From: an uncultured Actinomycetes bacterium
GTDB lineage: Bacteria; Actinomycetota; Acidimicrobiia; Acidimicrobiales; Ilumatobacteraceae
Assembly: GCA_903872155.1 (NCBI GenBank)
Contig: CAIQJP010000054.1
Coordinates: forward strand, 1-32,343
Direction: 5' to 3'
Length of the DNA: 32,343 nucleotides
Notes under the pieces: model-generated
Database searches by the model: none
What the model was told of the DNA's origin: nothing
What the model saw: only the letters and a program-made list of their open reading frames with translations
In this document: positions 17,448 to 26,659 of the stretch, piece by piece
Layout of the letters: each line of letters opens with the position of its first letter
How positions within the stretch are numbered: the first letter of the stretch is position 1
Translations under genes and position numbers: made by a program

Positions 17448-18302
17448 GTGTCTGCAACTGGAGTCCTTCTACTTTCTTGCCCCGATCAACGTGGGGTCGT
17501 AGCTGCGGTCGCAGAATTCATTGCCGCTCACGGTGGAAACATTGTTCATGCCGAACAGCACACCGACGATGTTGAGCGAGTTTTCTTCCAGCGCGTCGAA
17601 TTTGAGCTCGATGGTTTCTCTCTTGACCGTCACGAAATTCTCAATGCCTTCGCTTCGGTATCCGACAAATTTTCGATGAATGCGCAATTGAGATTCACCG
17701 ACCATCTTCCGCGAGTCGCAATATTGGCAAGCAAGCAGTCTCATTGTCTCTTTGATTTGCTCAGTCGCTGGCGTTCGGGCGAACTTCCAGCCGACATTGT
17801 GACAGTCATTGACAATCATCCCGATCATGCCGACCTCGTGCAGCACATGGGTGTTCCTTACGAGCACCTCCCAGTAACACCTGAAACAAAGTCCCACCAA
17901 GAACTCGCAGTACTCGAGACTCTCAACAAAAACAAGGTTGATCTCGTGATCTTGGCGCGCTACATGCAAATACTTTCGCCCCTATTGGTTGATGCATACC
18001 AGTCACGCATCATCAACATTCACCACTCATTCCTCCCGGCGTTTATCGGAGCTAACCCGTATCGGCAAGCTCACGATCGTGGAGTCAAAATCATCGGAGC
18101 GACCGCTCACTATGTCACCGAAGAACTTGATGAAGGCCCCATCCTTGATCAAGAAGTTGCGCGTGTTTCCCACCGCGACTCAGTTGCCGATCTCACACGC
18201 AAGGGTCGAGACCTTGAGACAATCGTGCTCGCCCGTGCAGTTCGTGCTCACCTTGAGCATCGAGTCTTGGTCTACGGCCGCAAGACTGTCGTCTTTAGCT
18301 AA
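17448..18302 (+). CDS. purU: Formyltetrahydrofolate deformylase
   Basis: Hydrolyses 10-formyltetrahydrofolate to formate and tetrahydrofolate, balancing one-carbon pools and supplying formate for purine synthesis. An N-terminal ACT domain (about 5-80, LLSCPDQRGVVAAVAEFIAAHGGNI) precedes a formyltransferase domain with HHSFLPAFIGANPYRQA. The catalytic set is Asn 190, His 192 and Asp 228 (in DEGPILDQ). Length (284 residues) is normal. The start is GTG. A 64-bp gap separates it from the methyltransferase gene, and the convergent truncated haemoglobin ends 19 bp beyond its stop. Confidence 0.94.
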   Translation: MSATGVLLLSCPDQRGVVAAVAEFIAAHGGNIVHAEQHTDDVERVFFQRVEFELDGFSLDRHEILNAFASVSDKFSMNAQLRFTDHLPRVAILASKQSHCLFDLLSRWRSGELPADIVTVIDNHPDHADLVQHMGVPYEHLPVTPETKSHQELAVLETLNKNKVDLVILARYMQILSPLLVDAYQSRIINIHHSFLPAFIGANPYRQAHDRGVKIIGATAHYVTEELDEGPILDQEVARVSHRDSVADLTRKGRDLETIVLARAVRAHLEHRVLVYGRKTVVFS

Positions 18303-18321
18303 CGCACAAAGACCAAACTGT

Positions 18322-18768
18322 TTACTTCGGTTTGGCCGAACTAATCGGTAAACCGGTGTCGTTGCGCAAGTGTTCGGCAGCGGGAACAAAATATGCCAAT
18401 AGTTCTTGCCGGAGTGATTCATCAGTGGTCGTTGCTTCAATCGCTGCTGCCATGTGCACCAGCCAACGATCACGTTCAAGTGGTCCCACATGAAAAGGCA
18501 TATGGCGCAATCGCAACTTCGGATGACCACGCTCTTCCATGTATGTCTGTGGTCCACCCCAATATTGACCTAAGAACAACGTCAGACGTCGTTTGGCTCC
18601 CTCAAGATCGCTCTGGTCGGGGTACAACGGCCACAACACTTCATCAGCAACAACACCAACATAAAAGTGGTTGACGAGCGCCTCAAAAAATGGCATCCCA
18701 CCGACTCGGTCAAACATTGAGATTTCGTTTAAGCCGTCATCACTCACGAGAACTGTGGATCCTGCCAT
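18322..18768 (-). CDS. glbO: Group II truncated haemoglobin (GlbO type)
   Basis: Small 2-on-2 globin that binds oxygen and is implicated in oxygen or nitric oxide handling. The 148-residue protein has FDRVGGMPFFEALVNHFY, DEVLWPLYP, RRLTLFLGQYWGGPQTYMEERGHPKLRLRHMPF and RDRWLVHM. The RGHPKLRLRH stretch carries the probable proximal His and Trp in RDRW is typical of group II. The ATG lies inside the 3' end of the upstream enoyl-CoA hydratase gene (25-bp overlap), so the two are probably co-transcribed. Internal GTG codons at residues 6 and 8 are alternative starts. Confidence 0.92.
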   Translation of the reverse strand: MAGSTVLVSDDGLNEISMFDRVGGMPFFEALVNHFYVGVVADEVLWPLYPDQSDLEGAKRRLTLFLGQYWGGPQTYMEERGHPKLRLRHMPFHVGPLERDRWLVHMAAAIEATTTDESLRQELLAYFVPAAEHLRNDTGLPISSAKPK

Positions 18769-19604
18769 TCGGGGAAAACTTCAGGCAATCCATCACTGAC
18801 TTTGACCGGAAAGTTCGCGGGTCGCTTTTCCAGAAAACTCATCACGCCTTCGCGGGCATCATCACTTGCGCCACGTGAATTGATTGCCCGAGAATCAACG
18901 CGGTGAGCCTGCATCGGGTGATCAGCACCGAGCATGCGCCACAACATTTGACGCGACAAGGCCACCGAAACTGGAGCAGTGTTTTCCGCAATCTCGCGAG
19001 CGATCGCCCGAGCAGCTGGCATGAGGTCTTCTGGTGCATGAACACTTCGAACGAGTCGTCCTTCTTTGGCTTCATCGGCACTGATCATGCGACCCGTGAA
19101 ACACCATTCGGTTGCTTGCGAAATTCCGACAATGCGGGGCAAGAACCAGCTACTCGCAGCTTCAGGAACAATGCCTCGCTTGGCGAACACAAAACCAAAC
19201 TTCGAAGCATTACTCGCAAGGCGAATATCCATCGGCAAAGTCATCGTGACACCTACGCCAACAGCTGCACCATTTATTGCGCCGATGACTGGCTTTTTAC
19301 TTTCAAAGATCCGCAACGACACCAGGCCTCCGCCATCACGCATGACGCCCGTCTTGGCCTTCACATCGCTTCCGCCTTTGGCAAAGGTTTCTCCTCCACC
19401 AGACAAATCGGCACCTGCGCAAAATGCCCGACCCGAACCAGTGACAATGACCGCACGCACATTGTCATCGGCATCGCTCTCATCGAAAGCAGCGATGATT
19501 TCTTTCAACATCCGATTAGTAAACGAATTCAACTTGTCGGGACGGTTCAAAGTAATGGTTGCAATTTGTTCGGATACTTCGTAGATGATCTCTTCGTAGG
19601 CCAT
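18744..19604 (-). CDS. Enoyl-CoA hydratase/isomerase family protein (crotonase fold)
   Basis: A 286-residue crotonase-family protein likely to hydrate or isomerise an enoyl-CoA. It has ITLNRPDKLNSFTNRML, the oxyanion-hole segments GRAFCAGADLSGGG and AINGAAVGVGVTMTLPMDIRLAS, and AKRGIVPEAASSWFLPRIVG with the usual second-position catalytic Glu (PEAASS). The usual first Glu position is less clear, so some members of this type are not true hydratases. MSFLEKRPANFP near the end is typical of EchA-like proteins. It overlaps the haemoglobin gene downstream and lies 20 bp after ftsX. A link to the steroid locus is possible but not shown. Confidence 0.88.
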   Translation of the reverse strand: MAYEEIIYEVSEQIATITLNRPDKLNSFTNRMLKEIIAAFDESDADDNVRAVIVTGSGRAFCAGADLSGGGETFAKGGSDVKAKTGVMRDGGGLVSLRIFESKKPVIGAINGAAVGVGVTMTLPMDIRLASNASKFGFVFAKRGIVPEAASSWFLPRIVGISQATEWCFTGRMISADEAKEGRLVRSVHAPEDLMPAARAIAREIAENTAPVSVALSRQMLWRMLGADHPMQAHRVDSRAINSRGASDDAREGVMSFLEKRPANFPVKVSDGLPEVFPEWQDPQFS

Positions 19605-19624
19605 GGAAAGACCTTAATAGAACG

Positions 19625-20527
19625 TCACACGTCTAAGAAACGTGAAGCGGCAATACCTGAACCGACCGCTCCAGCGATGGCACCAATACCTAACAAAATG
19701 AACATCACAAAACGCATATACCCATCAGTCACAACCAATGCCGCAAGTTCAGTGTCATTGAAGTCGGCGACGGCACTTGACCATGCTGAGTTGAGACCCC
19801 AAAGACCCAAACACGACAAAACGCCACCGATGAGTCCTTGCAGTAGGCCTTCAAGCATGAATGGGATACGAATAAACCAGTTGGTCGCACCAACCAGTTT
19901 CATCACTTCAATCTCGCGGCGCCGGGCAAACATCGCAGTTCGGATCGTGTTCCAAATCAAGCCAACCGCAACCATCAGCAGAACAATCGACATCGCGGTC
20001 GTTGCTATTCGAATAAATTGTGAGACTCGTGCCACGACATCAAAAACATCTTGGGCGTACGCAACTTCTCGCACACCAGCCAAACCCCGGAATTGTTCGC
20101 CTAGTTCGCGAATCAGATTTGAGTCTTGCGAAATCGGCACAACCTTGAATTGCGATGGAATATTCTCAGGCGTCAACAGCCGTAAAGTTCCGGGATCGCC
20201 AGCAAACAATTTCTGTGCTTCCGCGTAACTGTCGGCCTGATCGAGATAACGAAGTTTTGAAACATCAATGATCGCTGGTTGCGACTTCAGTGCATCTTCG
20301 ATGACCTGAATTTGATTGGCATCGGCATCCGATCGAACGTACACAATGAGTTCGACGTCGCCTTTCCAACGAGTCAACAAATTGTCAAAAGCGCGTTGAA
20401 TGAGAAAAGTTGAACCAACCAACAACAGTGAAACCGCAGAAGTAATCACTGCCGCCATCGTCAGGGTGACATTGCGCTTAAAGCTGGCCCAGGTTTCACG
20501 GAACGCGTAACTGATACGAGCAATCAT
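19625..20527 (-). CDS. ftsX: Cell division protein FtsX
   Basis: Membrane partner of FtsE; the complex links the divisome to peptidoglycan hydrolase activation. The 300-residue protein has a short cytosolic N terminus (YAFRETWASFKRN), TM1 (about 22-45), an extracytoplasmic domain (about 50-165) containing LIVYVRSDAD and LRLLTPENIP, and three TM helices. The cytosolic loop FARRREIEVMKLVGATNWFIRIPF is the MacB/FtsX-family signature. The start codon shares one base with the ftsE stop (TGATG), giving translational coupling. Length matches actinobacterial FtsX. Confidence 0.95.
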   Translation of the reverse strand: MIARISYAFRETWASFKRNVTLTMAAVITSAVSLLLVGSTFLIQRAFDNLLTRWKGDVELIVYVRSDADANQIQVIEDALKSQPAIIDVSKLRYLDQADSYAEAQKLFAGDPGTLRLLTPENIPSQFKVVPISQDSNLIRELGEQFRGLAGVREVAYAQDVFDVVARVSQFIRIATTAMSIVLLMVAVGLIWNTIRTAMFARRREIEVMKLVGATNWFIRIPFMLEGLLQGLIGGVLSCLGLWGLNSAWSSAVADFNDTELAALVVTDGYMRFVMFILLGIGAIAGAVGSGIAASRFLDV

Positions 20528-21204
20528 CAGTCGTACACTCCTCGCTCTTGGTCGCGCACAATGACGCCGCGATCGAGTTGCACCACACGACGACGCATCA
20601 TGTTCACGATGCGCTGATCATGAGTTGCCATTACCACGGTTGTTCCGGTGTTGTTAATGCGATCCAAAAGTCGCATAATTCCCTCACCAGTGGCCGGGTC
20701 GAGGTTTCCAGTTGGTTCGTCGGCCAACAAAATCAAGGGCCGATTGACAAAAGCACGGGCAATCGAAACACGTTGCTGCTCACCACCAGAAAGCTGATGT
20801 GGGAAGCGATCTTCTTTATCAGAAAGACCAACGAGATCCAGGACAGCAGGCACCTGCTGGCGAATGACATGCTTGGGTCGGCCAATCACTTCAAGCGCAA
20901 AAGCCACGTTTTCAAAAACAGTTTTGTTCAACAACAGTTTGTAGTCCTGAAAAATATTGCCAATGTTGCGGCGTAAGTACGGGACTTTTGAATCGGCCAT
21001 CTCATTAATGTTCTTACCCGCAACCCAGACAGCCCCACGTTCGGGTTGTTCTTGACGATTCATTAATCTCAACAAAGTCGACTTGCCGGAGCCTGATGGA
21101 CCGACCATAAACACAAACTCGCCTTTGGCGATCTCGAAAGACGCATCACGCACTGCCGGTATATCAGTGCCATAAGTTTTTGTCACGTTTTCGAGGCGAA
21201 TCAT
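20527..21204 (-). CDS. ftsE: Cell division ATP-binding protein FtsE
   Basis: ABC-type ATPase driving FtsX. The 225-residue protein has Walker [11 protein letters not shown]-loop NIFQDYKLL, signature [14 protein letters not shown], Walker [15 protein letters not shown] and the H-loop ATHD. The open frame extends to 21246, but ATG 21204 is chosen: GAGGAG (21209-21214) lies four bases upstream and the protein then begins [12 protein letters not shown], as FtsE does. It follows prfB in the standard prfB-ftsE-ftsX order with a 76-bp gap. Confidence 0.96.
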   Translation of the reverse strand: MIRLENVTKTYGTDIPAVRDASFEIAKGEFVFMVGPSGSGKSTLLRLMNRQEQPERGAVWVAGKNINEMADSKVPYLRRNIGNIFQDYKLLLNKTVFENVAFALEVIGRPKHVIRQQVPAVLDLVGLSDKEDRFPHQLSGGEQQRVSIARAFVNRPLILLADEPTGNLDPATGEGIMRLLDRINNTGTTVVMATHDQRIVNMMRRRVVQLDRGVIVRDQERGVYD

Positions 21205-21280
21205 GTTGCTCCTCGGGCAAGAGACCGACCAGTTGGTCGACCACATGAAGTCAAGGCTTCAGGTTATCAGTCGTAATTCG

Positions 21281-22384
21281 TCAAGAATCGTCGCCAGCGC
21301 GACGCCACTGCAAATATCCGACCATAAATTCATCGAGATCACCATCAAGCACTGATTCAACGCTGCTTGATTCAATGTTTGTGCGCAAATCTTTGACCAT
21401 TTGATAGGGCTGCAAGACATAGCTTCGAATTTGGCTACCCCAACCGACCGTTGCTTGTTTGCCAGCAATGCGGTCGAGTTCGGATTGGTGTTCTTCTTCA
21501 ATCTTTGCGGCCACCATGGCCTTCAAGCGATTCATTGCCTTTTCGCGGTTTTGTAATTGGCTACGTTCTTCTTGCGAAGACGAGACAAGTCCAGTTGGTT
21601 CATGAATAAGTCGAACCGCCGATGAGGTCTTGTTGACGTGCTGACCACCAGCACCAGATGCTCGGAACACTTCCATACGCACATCGGTTTCATCAATTTC
21701 AATATCAGGATTCTCCATTGCTGGCCATACCTGCACATTGGAGAAACTCGTTTGACGACGTCCCTGATTATCAAATGGGCTAATGCGCACCAATCGATGC
21801 GTGCCCCGTTCAGATGTCATGAGCCCGTAGGCGTAACGACCTTTTAACGTGAACTCAACCGACATAATTCCGGCTTCAGTTCCTGGTGAAATATCGTCAA
21901 TCTCAAAATCAAGTCCACGACGCTCAGCCCAGCGCTGATACATCCGCAAGAGAAGTTCACTCCAGTCTTGGGCATCAACTCCACCATCTTTGGTGTTGAT
22001 GTGAACAATGCAATCCAGTTCATCGTGTTCACCCGTAAACAAACTGCGCATTTCTAAGCCGTTGAGTTCGCGAGCGATTGCCTGAATTCCTTTTTCAATT
22101 TCTGATTCTTGTGACGCATCGTCAATTTCGCGTGCCATCTCATGCAATACTTCGGCGTCTTCTAGCTGACGAGCCAATCCATCAAAGATGTCAATATCGC
22201 TTTTGGTGTTGGCGTATTCGGCATTGAGCTTTTTCGCGAACTCTTGATCGTCCCACAGCCCAGGCTTCGATACTTCAATTTCGAGTTCACGGAAACGATC
22301 CCGTTGAGCTTCAATCTTGAGATAGACCTTGGCTTCACCGAGTCGTCGACTCACATCCCTCAAATCATCTGTGAAATCGCGCAT
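21281..22384 (-). CDS. prfB: Peptide chain release factor 2
   Basis: RF2 recognises UGA and UAA stop codons and triggers peptide release. The 367-residue protein has the SPF tripeptide in RISPFDNQGRRQTSF, the catalytic GGQ in ASGAGGQHVNKTSSAVR, and the helical N-terminal domain with SKPGLWDDQEFAKKL. The start at 22384 (MRDFTDDLRDVSRRL) lies 7 bp after the secA stop. The reading frame is continuous, with no in-frame UGA and shift site near codon 25 as found in many bacteria, so the usual autoregulatory frameshift is absent. Confidence 0.96.
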   Translation of the reverse strand: MRDFTDDLRDVSRRLGEAKVYLKIEAQRDRFRELEIEVSKPGLWDDQEFAKKLNAEYANTKSDIDIFDGLARQLEDAEVLHEMAREIDDASQESEIEKGIQAIARELNGLEMRSLFTGEHDELDCIVHINTKDGGVDAQDWSELLLRMYQRWAERRGLDFEIDDISPGTEAGIMSVEFTLKGRYAYGLMTSERGTHRLVRISPFDNQGRRQTSFSNVQVWPAMENPDIEIDETDVRMEVFRASGAGGQHVNKTSSAVRLIHEPTGLVSSSQEERSQLQNREKAMNRLKAMVAAKIEEEHQSELDRIAGKQATVGWGSQIRSYVLQPYQMVKDLRTNIESSSVESVLDGDLDEFMVGYLQWRRAGDDS

Positions 22385-22391
22385 GACTGTC

Positions 22392-25151
22392 TCAGTTGGT
22401 GCCGTGGCACATCTTGAACTTTTTGCCCGAGCCACATGGGCACGGAGCGTTACGAGGGGTCTTTGACCACTCGTCGTTCACAACAGGCTGTTGCTTAACT
22501 GGCGCTGCCTGCTGTGGCGTTTCGCCGGCACCCTGCACGGCACCCTGGCTGACTGCGGAAGGGGCTTCAGATTTAGTCTGCTGAAGGTTTTGTACGACAG
22601 GCGCGGGCTCTTCGTTACGCACAACCTGCACATGCATGACGTACTTCACGAAATCTTGGGCGATGCCCTTCATCATGGCACCGAACATCTCGTAGCCTTC
22701 GCGCTGCCATTCAGCTAACGGATCTTTTTGACCCATGGCGCGTAGGTTGATGCCTTCTTGCAAGTAGTCCATCTCTTCAAGATGTTCACGCCAACGTTGA
22801 TCGATAATGCGCAGCATGACTTGTCGTTCAACGTCGCGCATCACTTCTGAAGTCAGTTCAGTTTCACGCTGTTCGTAGTAAGCAGTCGCATTTTCCATGA
22901 CGACGTCATACATCTTGTCGGTATTAGACGATTGTCCGAGCAAGTCTGGGCTGAGATCGTTCGGCCAATACGTCTTGAGTTCTTTGGTGAGACCTTCAAG
23001 ATCCCATTCGTCGTCAGCCTCGCTCACACAATGAGTTTCGATCAACGAATCAACAGCCTCAGCCATGTACTCGAGCGCAGCAACTTTCAGATCAACACCA
23101 TCAAGAATTTGGTCACGGCGCATGTAAATAACTTTGCGCTGTTCGTTCATCACTTCGTCGTACTTCAAGACGTTCTTACGGATTTCGGCGTTACGAGTTT
23201 CGACAGTGCTTTGTGCCCGTTCAATAGCCTTCGTGACCATCTTGTGCTCAATTGCTTCATCATCAGGCAAAGCACGTCCCATGACCCAACTCAAGGCACC
23301 AGTGGCAAAGAGACGCATGAGTTCATCGTCAAGACTTAAGTAGAAGCGACTTGAACCTGGGTCACCTTGACGTCCTGCACGTCCACGCAACTGATTGTCG
23401 ATACGACGACTCTCGTGACGCTCAGAACCAATGACATACAAGCCGCCAACTTCACGTACTTTGTCACCTTCGGCTTTGCACTTCGCGGAAATATCGGCAA
23501 AGAGTTCGGCGTATCGGGCTTGCGCAACCAAACGAGCCGCACGATATTCGTCGGGCATCTGATCAAGTGGTAGCGGCAATGCAAATTCGTCGGTCAATGT
23601 GTCTGCTGCATGGCCTTCGCCAAGCACTGCTCGTCGTGCCAAACCTTCAGGGTTACCGCCAAGCAAAATGTCAACGCCACGACCAGCCATGTTGGTTGCC
23701 ACTGTGACTGCGCCAAGGCGTCCGGCCTGGGTGACAATTTCAGCTTCACGAGTGTGTTGCTTAGCATTCAAAACTTCGTGCTTCACGCCATTTTTCGCGA
23801 GTAGTCGCGACAAATGCTCGCTCTTTTCAACGCTGACAGTTCCTACCAAGACCGGTTGACCGTTGGCGTTTCGCTCGATGATGTCGGTAACGACTGCGTT
23901 GAACTTGGCATCTTCAGTTTTGAAAATTTGGTCGGGCGAATCAACGCGCACAACTGCACGGTTGGTCGGAATCGGCACAACCTGCAAGTCGTACGTATTC
24001 ATGAGTTCGGCAGCTTCGGTTTGTGCCGTACCAGTCATACCCGAAAGCTTGGTGTACATGCGGAAGTAGTTCTGCAGGGTGATTGTCGCCAGCGTCTGGT
24101 TTTCTTCTTTGATCTTGACGCCTTCTTTGGCTTCAACTGCTTGGTGAATACCTTCACTCCAGCGACGACCTTCAAGAATGCGGCCGGTAAATTCATCGAC
24201 GATTTTTACTTCGCCACCTTGAATGATGTAGTCCTTGTCGCGGCGATACAACTCTTTGGCCTTCAACGCCACTTGCAACTGATGCACAAGATTGCGCTGA
24301 ACTTCGTCGTACAAGTTGTCGAGACCAAGTTCGGCTTCGACACGCTCGATACCAGCTTCGGTCGGCATCACAATACGCTTATCTTCTTCTACTTCGTAGT
24401 CAATGTCGCGCTTGAGAGCGCGCACAATTGAAGCAAAGCGGTAGTAAAGATTGGCGGCATCGGCAACTCGTCCAGAAATGATGAGCGGCGTACGCGCCTC
24501 GTCAATCAAAATTGAGTCAACTTCGTCAACGATCGCGAATGCATGGCCACGCTGAACTTTGTTGAGCTTGGTCGGCGCCATGTTGTCGCGCAAGTAGTCG
24601 AAACCAAATTCATTGTTGGTTCCGTACGTGATGTCTGCCGCATAGTCGACGCGCTTTTGTTCGGGACGTTCGCGTGAACCTGGAACAACAAGCCCGACGT
24701 TGAGTCCGAGCCAACGATGAACGCGACCCATCCATTCAGAGTCACGACGCGCCAAGTAGTCGTTCACCGTGATGAGGTGTACGCCTTGACCCGACAAGCC
24801 ATTGAGATACGCCGGCAAAGTGGAAACCAAGGTCTTACCTTCACCCGTTTTCATTTCGGCAACCCAGCCGAAGTGCAACGCTGCTCCACCCATCAATTGC
24901 ACGTCGTAGTGACGTTGCCCAATGACGCGGTGCGCTCCTTCGCGAACGACTGCGAAAGCTTCGATCAGAAGATCATCAAGGGTTTCACCCCGCTCGAGTC
25001 GGGTACGGAATTCAGCGGTCTTGCCACGCAACGCGTCGTCAGACAATGACTGAATAGATGACTCAAGGGCGTTGATATCAGGAACGAGACCCTCGAGGGC
25101 CTTCAGTTTCTTGCCTTCACCGGCCCGCAGGATACGATCGAGGATTCCCAT
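22392..25151 (-). CDS. secA: Preprotein translocase ATPase SecA
   Basis: Motor ATPase that drives secreted proteins through SecYEG. The 919-residue protein begins MGILDRILRAGEGKKLK and has Walker A MKTGEGKT (100-107), LITVNDYLARRD, the DEAD-type DEVDSILIDEARTP, GMTGTAQTE, VTVATNMAGRGVDILLGG, IGSERHESRRIDNQLRGRAGRQGDPG, and a C-terminal linker rich in Gln/Pro/Ala ending in a SEC-C zinc motif (CPCGSGKKFKMCHG). The open frame reaches 25196, but the internal ATG at 25151 matches the SecA N terminus. It starts the secA-prfB-ftsE-ftsX operon. The complete zinc motif marks the general SecA1 type. Confidence 0.97.
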   Translation of the reverse strand: MGILDRILRAGEGKKLKALEGLVPDINALESSIQSLSDDALRGKTAEFRTRLERGETLDDLLIEAFAVVREGAHRVIGQRHYDVQLMGGAALHFGWVAEMKTGEGKTLVSTLPAYLNGLSGQGVHLITVNDYLARRDSEWMGRVHRWLGLNVGLVVPGSRERPEQKRVDYAADITYGTNNEFGFDYLRDNMAPTKLNKVQRGHAFAIVDEVDSILIDEARTPLIISGRVADAANLYYRFASIVRALKRDIDYEVEEDKRIVMPTEAGIERVEAELGLDNLYDEVQRNLVHQLQVALKAKELYRRDKDYIIQGGEVKIVDEFTGRILEGRRWSEGIHQAVEAKEGVKIKEENQTLATITLQNYFRMYTKLSGMTGTAQTEAAELMNTYDLQVVPIPTNRAVVRVDSPDQIFKTEDAKFNAVVTDIIERNANGQPVLVGTVSVEKSEHLSRLLAKNGVKHEVLNAKQHTREAEIVTQAGRLGAVTVATNMAGRGVDILLGGNPEGLARRAVLGEGHAADTLTDEFALPLPLDQMPDEYRAARLVAQARYAELFADISAKCKAEGDKVREVGGLYVIGSERHESRRIDNQLRGRAGRQGDPGSSRFYLSLDDELMRLFATGALSWVMGRALPDDEAIEHKMVTKAIERAQSTVETRNAEIRKNVLKYDEVMNEQRKVIYMRRDQILDGVDLKVAALEYMAEAVDSLIETHCVSEADDEWDLEGLTKELKTYWPNDLSPDLLGQSSNTDKMYDVVMENATAYYEQRETELTSEVMRDVERQVMLRIIDQRWREHLEEMDYLQEGINLRAMGQKDPLAEWQREGYEMFGAMMKGIAQDFVKYVMHVQVVRNEEPAPVVQNLQQTKSEAPSAVSQGAVQGAGETPQQAAPVKQQPVVNDEWSKTPRNAPCPCGSGKKFKMCHGTN

Positions 25152-25253
25152 GCAGGGATAGAGCCTACAGGCGGTATCTGCGAGCCTCGGGGTCACCCAA
25201 AGTTCACCTGCAACAATGATGTAAGAAAGTCAGCCGAAGGGCAGACTTGAATC

Positions 25254-25967
25254 GTGCCCGACCCTGCCGCAACTCCCTTTGATCAGTCACATCAATCAGG
25301 TCGGCAAATCGACGCCGTCATTTTCGATTTTGGCGGCGTTTTGGCCAGTAATGGTCGTCCGAGCGATGTGGCCAAGCGCTTCCCCCATGACCCCGTTGAC
25401 AAGGTCATGAAAGTAATGATGGGCGAATACGGACAAGACACCGATCACCCCTGGCACCGGCTCGAACGGGGTGAAATCACCATGCTTCAGTATCGAGAAC
25501 AGCTTGCGCCACTGGTGATTGAAGCCGGCTTACAACCAATGGCCGCGGTTGGGAATCCTGAACGTTCCAATGATCCCAAGGCCGCATCTCGAGACGGCGT
25601 CAACATTCAATTTGAACCAAATCCTCCAGTCATTGAGTTAGTCCATCATCTCAAAGCAGCCGGATTTCGGCTTGGGGTACTCACCAACAACGTTCGTGAA
25701 TTTCGTGATTTATGGTGGCCGATGCTCGATTTCGCCAACATTTTTGATGATGTGGTTGACAGTCACGAGGTGGGCATGCGCAAACCCAATCGCGCCATCT
25801 ACGAACTCTCGTTGAGTCGACTTGGCGTTGAAGCCCATCGAGCCGCATTTCTTGACGACGCCCAAAGCAACGTTGACGCTGCTTCTGCCGCAGGAATACA
25901 CGGAATTTGGGTCGATATCGACCCGACGCACGCAGTTCAACGCGTTAGGCAACTCGCGAATTTGTAG
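25254..25967 (+). CDS. HAD-superfamily hydrolase (subfamily IA-like)
   Basis: A 237-residue HAD hydrolase, probably a small-molecule phosphatase. Motif I is AVIFDFGGVLAS, where the usual second Asp is Gly, as in the DFGGV/DLGNV branch related to YihX and epoxide-hydrolase N domains. Motif II is VLTNNV, motif III lies in MRKPNRAIYELSL, and motif IV is FLDDAQSNVDAA. A helical cap lies between about 35 and 110. GTG is the start. The gene is divergent from secA (102 bp between starts), and its last 23 bp overlap the convergent comF. The substrate is not deducible. Confidence 0.87.
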   Translation: MPDPAATPFDQSHQSGRQIDAVIFDFGGVLASNGRPSDVAKRFPHDPVDKVMKVMMGEYGQDTDHPWHRLERGEITMLQYREQLAPLVIEAGLQPMAAVGNPERSNDPKAASRDGVNIQFEPNPPVIELVHHLKAAGFRLGVLTNNVREFRDLWWPMLDFANIFDDVVDSHEVGMRKPNRAIYELSLSRLGVEAHRAAFLDDAQSNVDAASAAGIHGIWVDIDPTHAVQRVRQLANL

Positions 25968-26580
25968 ATCGATCACGAGGAGTTGCTGCCACTGCCAGCA
26001 AACACACTTCGCTAGCGCCAGCTATATCAAGTGCATGGGCAGCAGCACGCAAAGTACTTCCGGTTGTCACGACATCGTCAATCACCAGCACTCGACACGC
26101 ACGACGTAAAGGACGAGCCCGAAACATCGGACCATTCAGACGTTCCTGTCGATTGCGGCCCGTTTGGGGTGCACTGCGATCGCGATACAACAATCGCCGA
26201 CATCGCAACCCGAGCCGCTCGGCAACAGCTCTGGCGAGCAACTCTGATTGGTCATAACCCCGCTGTCTGTGACGAACCATCGACGTCGGCGCCCATGTCA
26301 CAATGTCAAAAGCTTGAGCATCGGGATCGGCGAGAATCGATGTCACGAGTTGGTCGGCAAGACGTGAGACGACCTGTCGCTGATTGCGATATTTCAGACC
26401 TCGAATGAAGTCTTGAGTTTCACCGCGCAATTCAGTAGTCGCCTGAACCGGACGATCCGTCCAAACTTTTGAGGATGCACATAATGGACAGGTTCGAGGA
26501 GACCCCATTGAATGAGCGGGATCAGAGGCCGACGGGCGAAAGATTTTCAAACACTGTGAGCAACGCAAAGCACTAAACAT
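25945..26580 (-). CDS. comF: ComF-family phosphoribosyltransferase-like protein
   Basis: A 211-residue ComF/GntX-type protein with an N-terminal zinc-finger-like part (CSQC near residue 7 and CPLC near 31) and a PRPP-binding loop VLVIDDVVTTGSTL. WAPTSMVRHRQRGYDQSELLARA and RDRSAPQTGRNRQERLNG are typical ComF segments. In naturally competent bacteria ComF supports DNA uptake; in others its role is unclear, and no other competence gene is in the window. It usually sits just before hpf-secA, but here the HAD gene, on the other strand, lies between it and secA. Confidence 0.9.
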   Translation of the reverse strand: MFSALRCSQCLKIFRPSASDPAHSMGSPRTCPLCASSKVWTDRPVQATTELRGETQDFIRGLKYRNQRQVVSRLADQLVTSILADPDAQAFDIVTWAPTSMVRHRQRGYDQSELLARAVAERLGLRCRRLLYRDRSAPQTGRNRQERLNGPMFRARPLRRACRVLVIDDVVTTGSTLRAAAHALDIAGASEVCLLAVAATPRDRSTNSRVA

Positions 26581-26659
26581 GGATCCAGCAGACCAAATGG
26601 GTGTGGCACAGTCTCGTGAAATCTTGTCTCACAATTTGAGCCAGCGTATTTTTATTCAA

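Noticed and set aside
18313-18335. CCAAAC...GTTTGG hairpin as a terminator between purU and glbO
   Set aside because: Only six base pairs, no T-tract, and it lies partly inside the glbO coding sequence.
18903-20228. Long open frame (441 codons) on the plus strand
   Set aside because: It is antisense to the clear enoyl-CoA hydratase and ftsX genes, and its product is Ser/Thr/Arg-rich with no recognisable domain.
23814-24431. 205-codon plus-strand open frame
   Set aside because: It lies antisense within secA, has a biased Phe/Val/Asn composition typical of a reverse frame, and shows no family motif.
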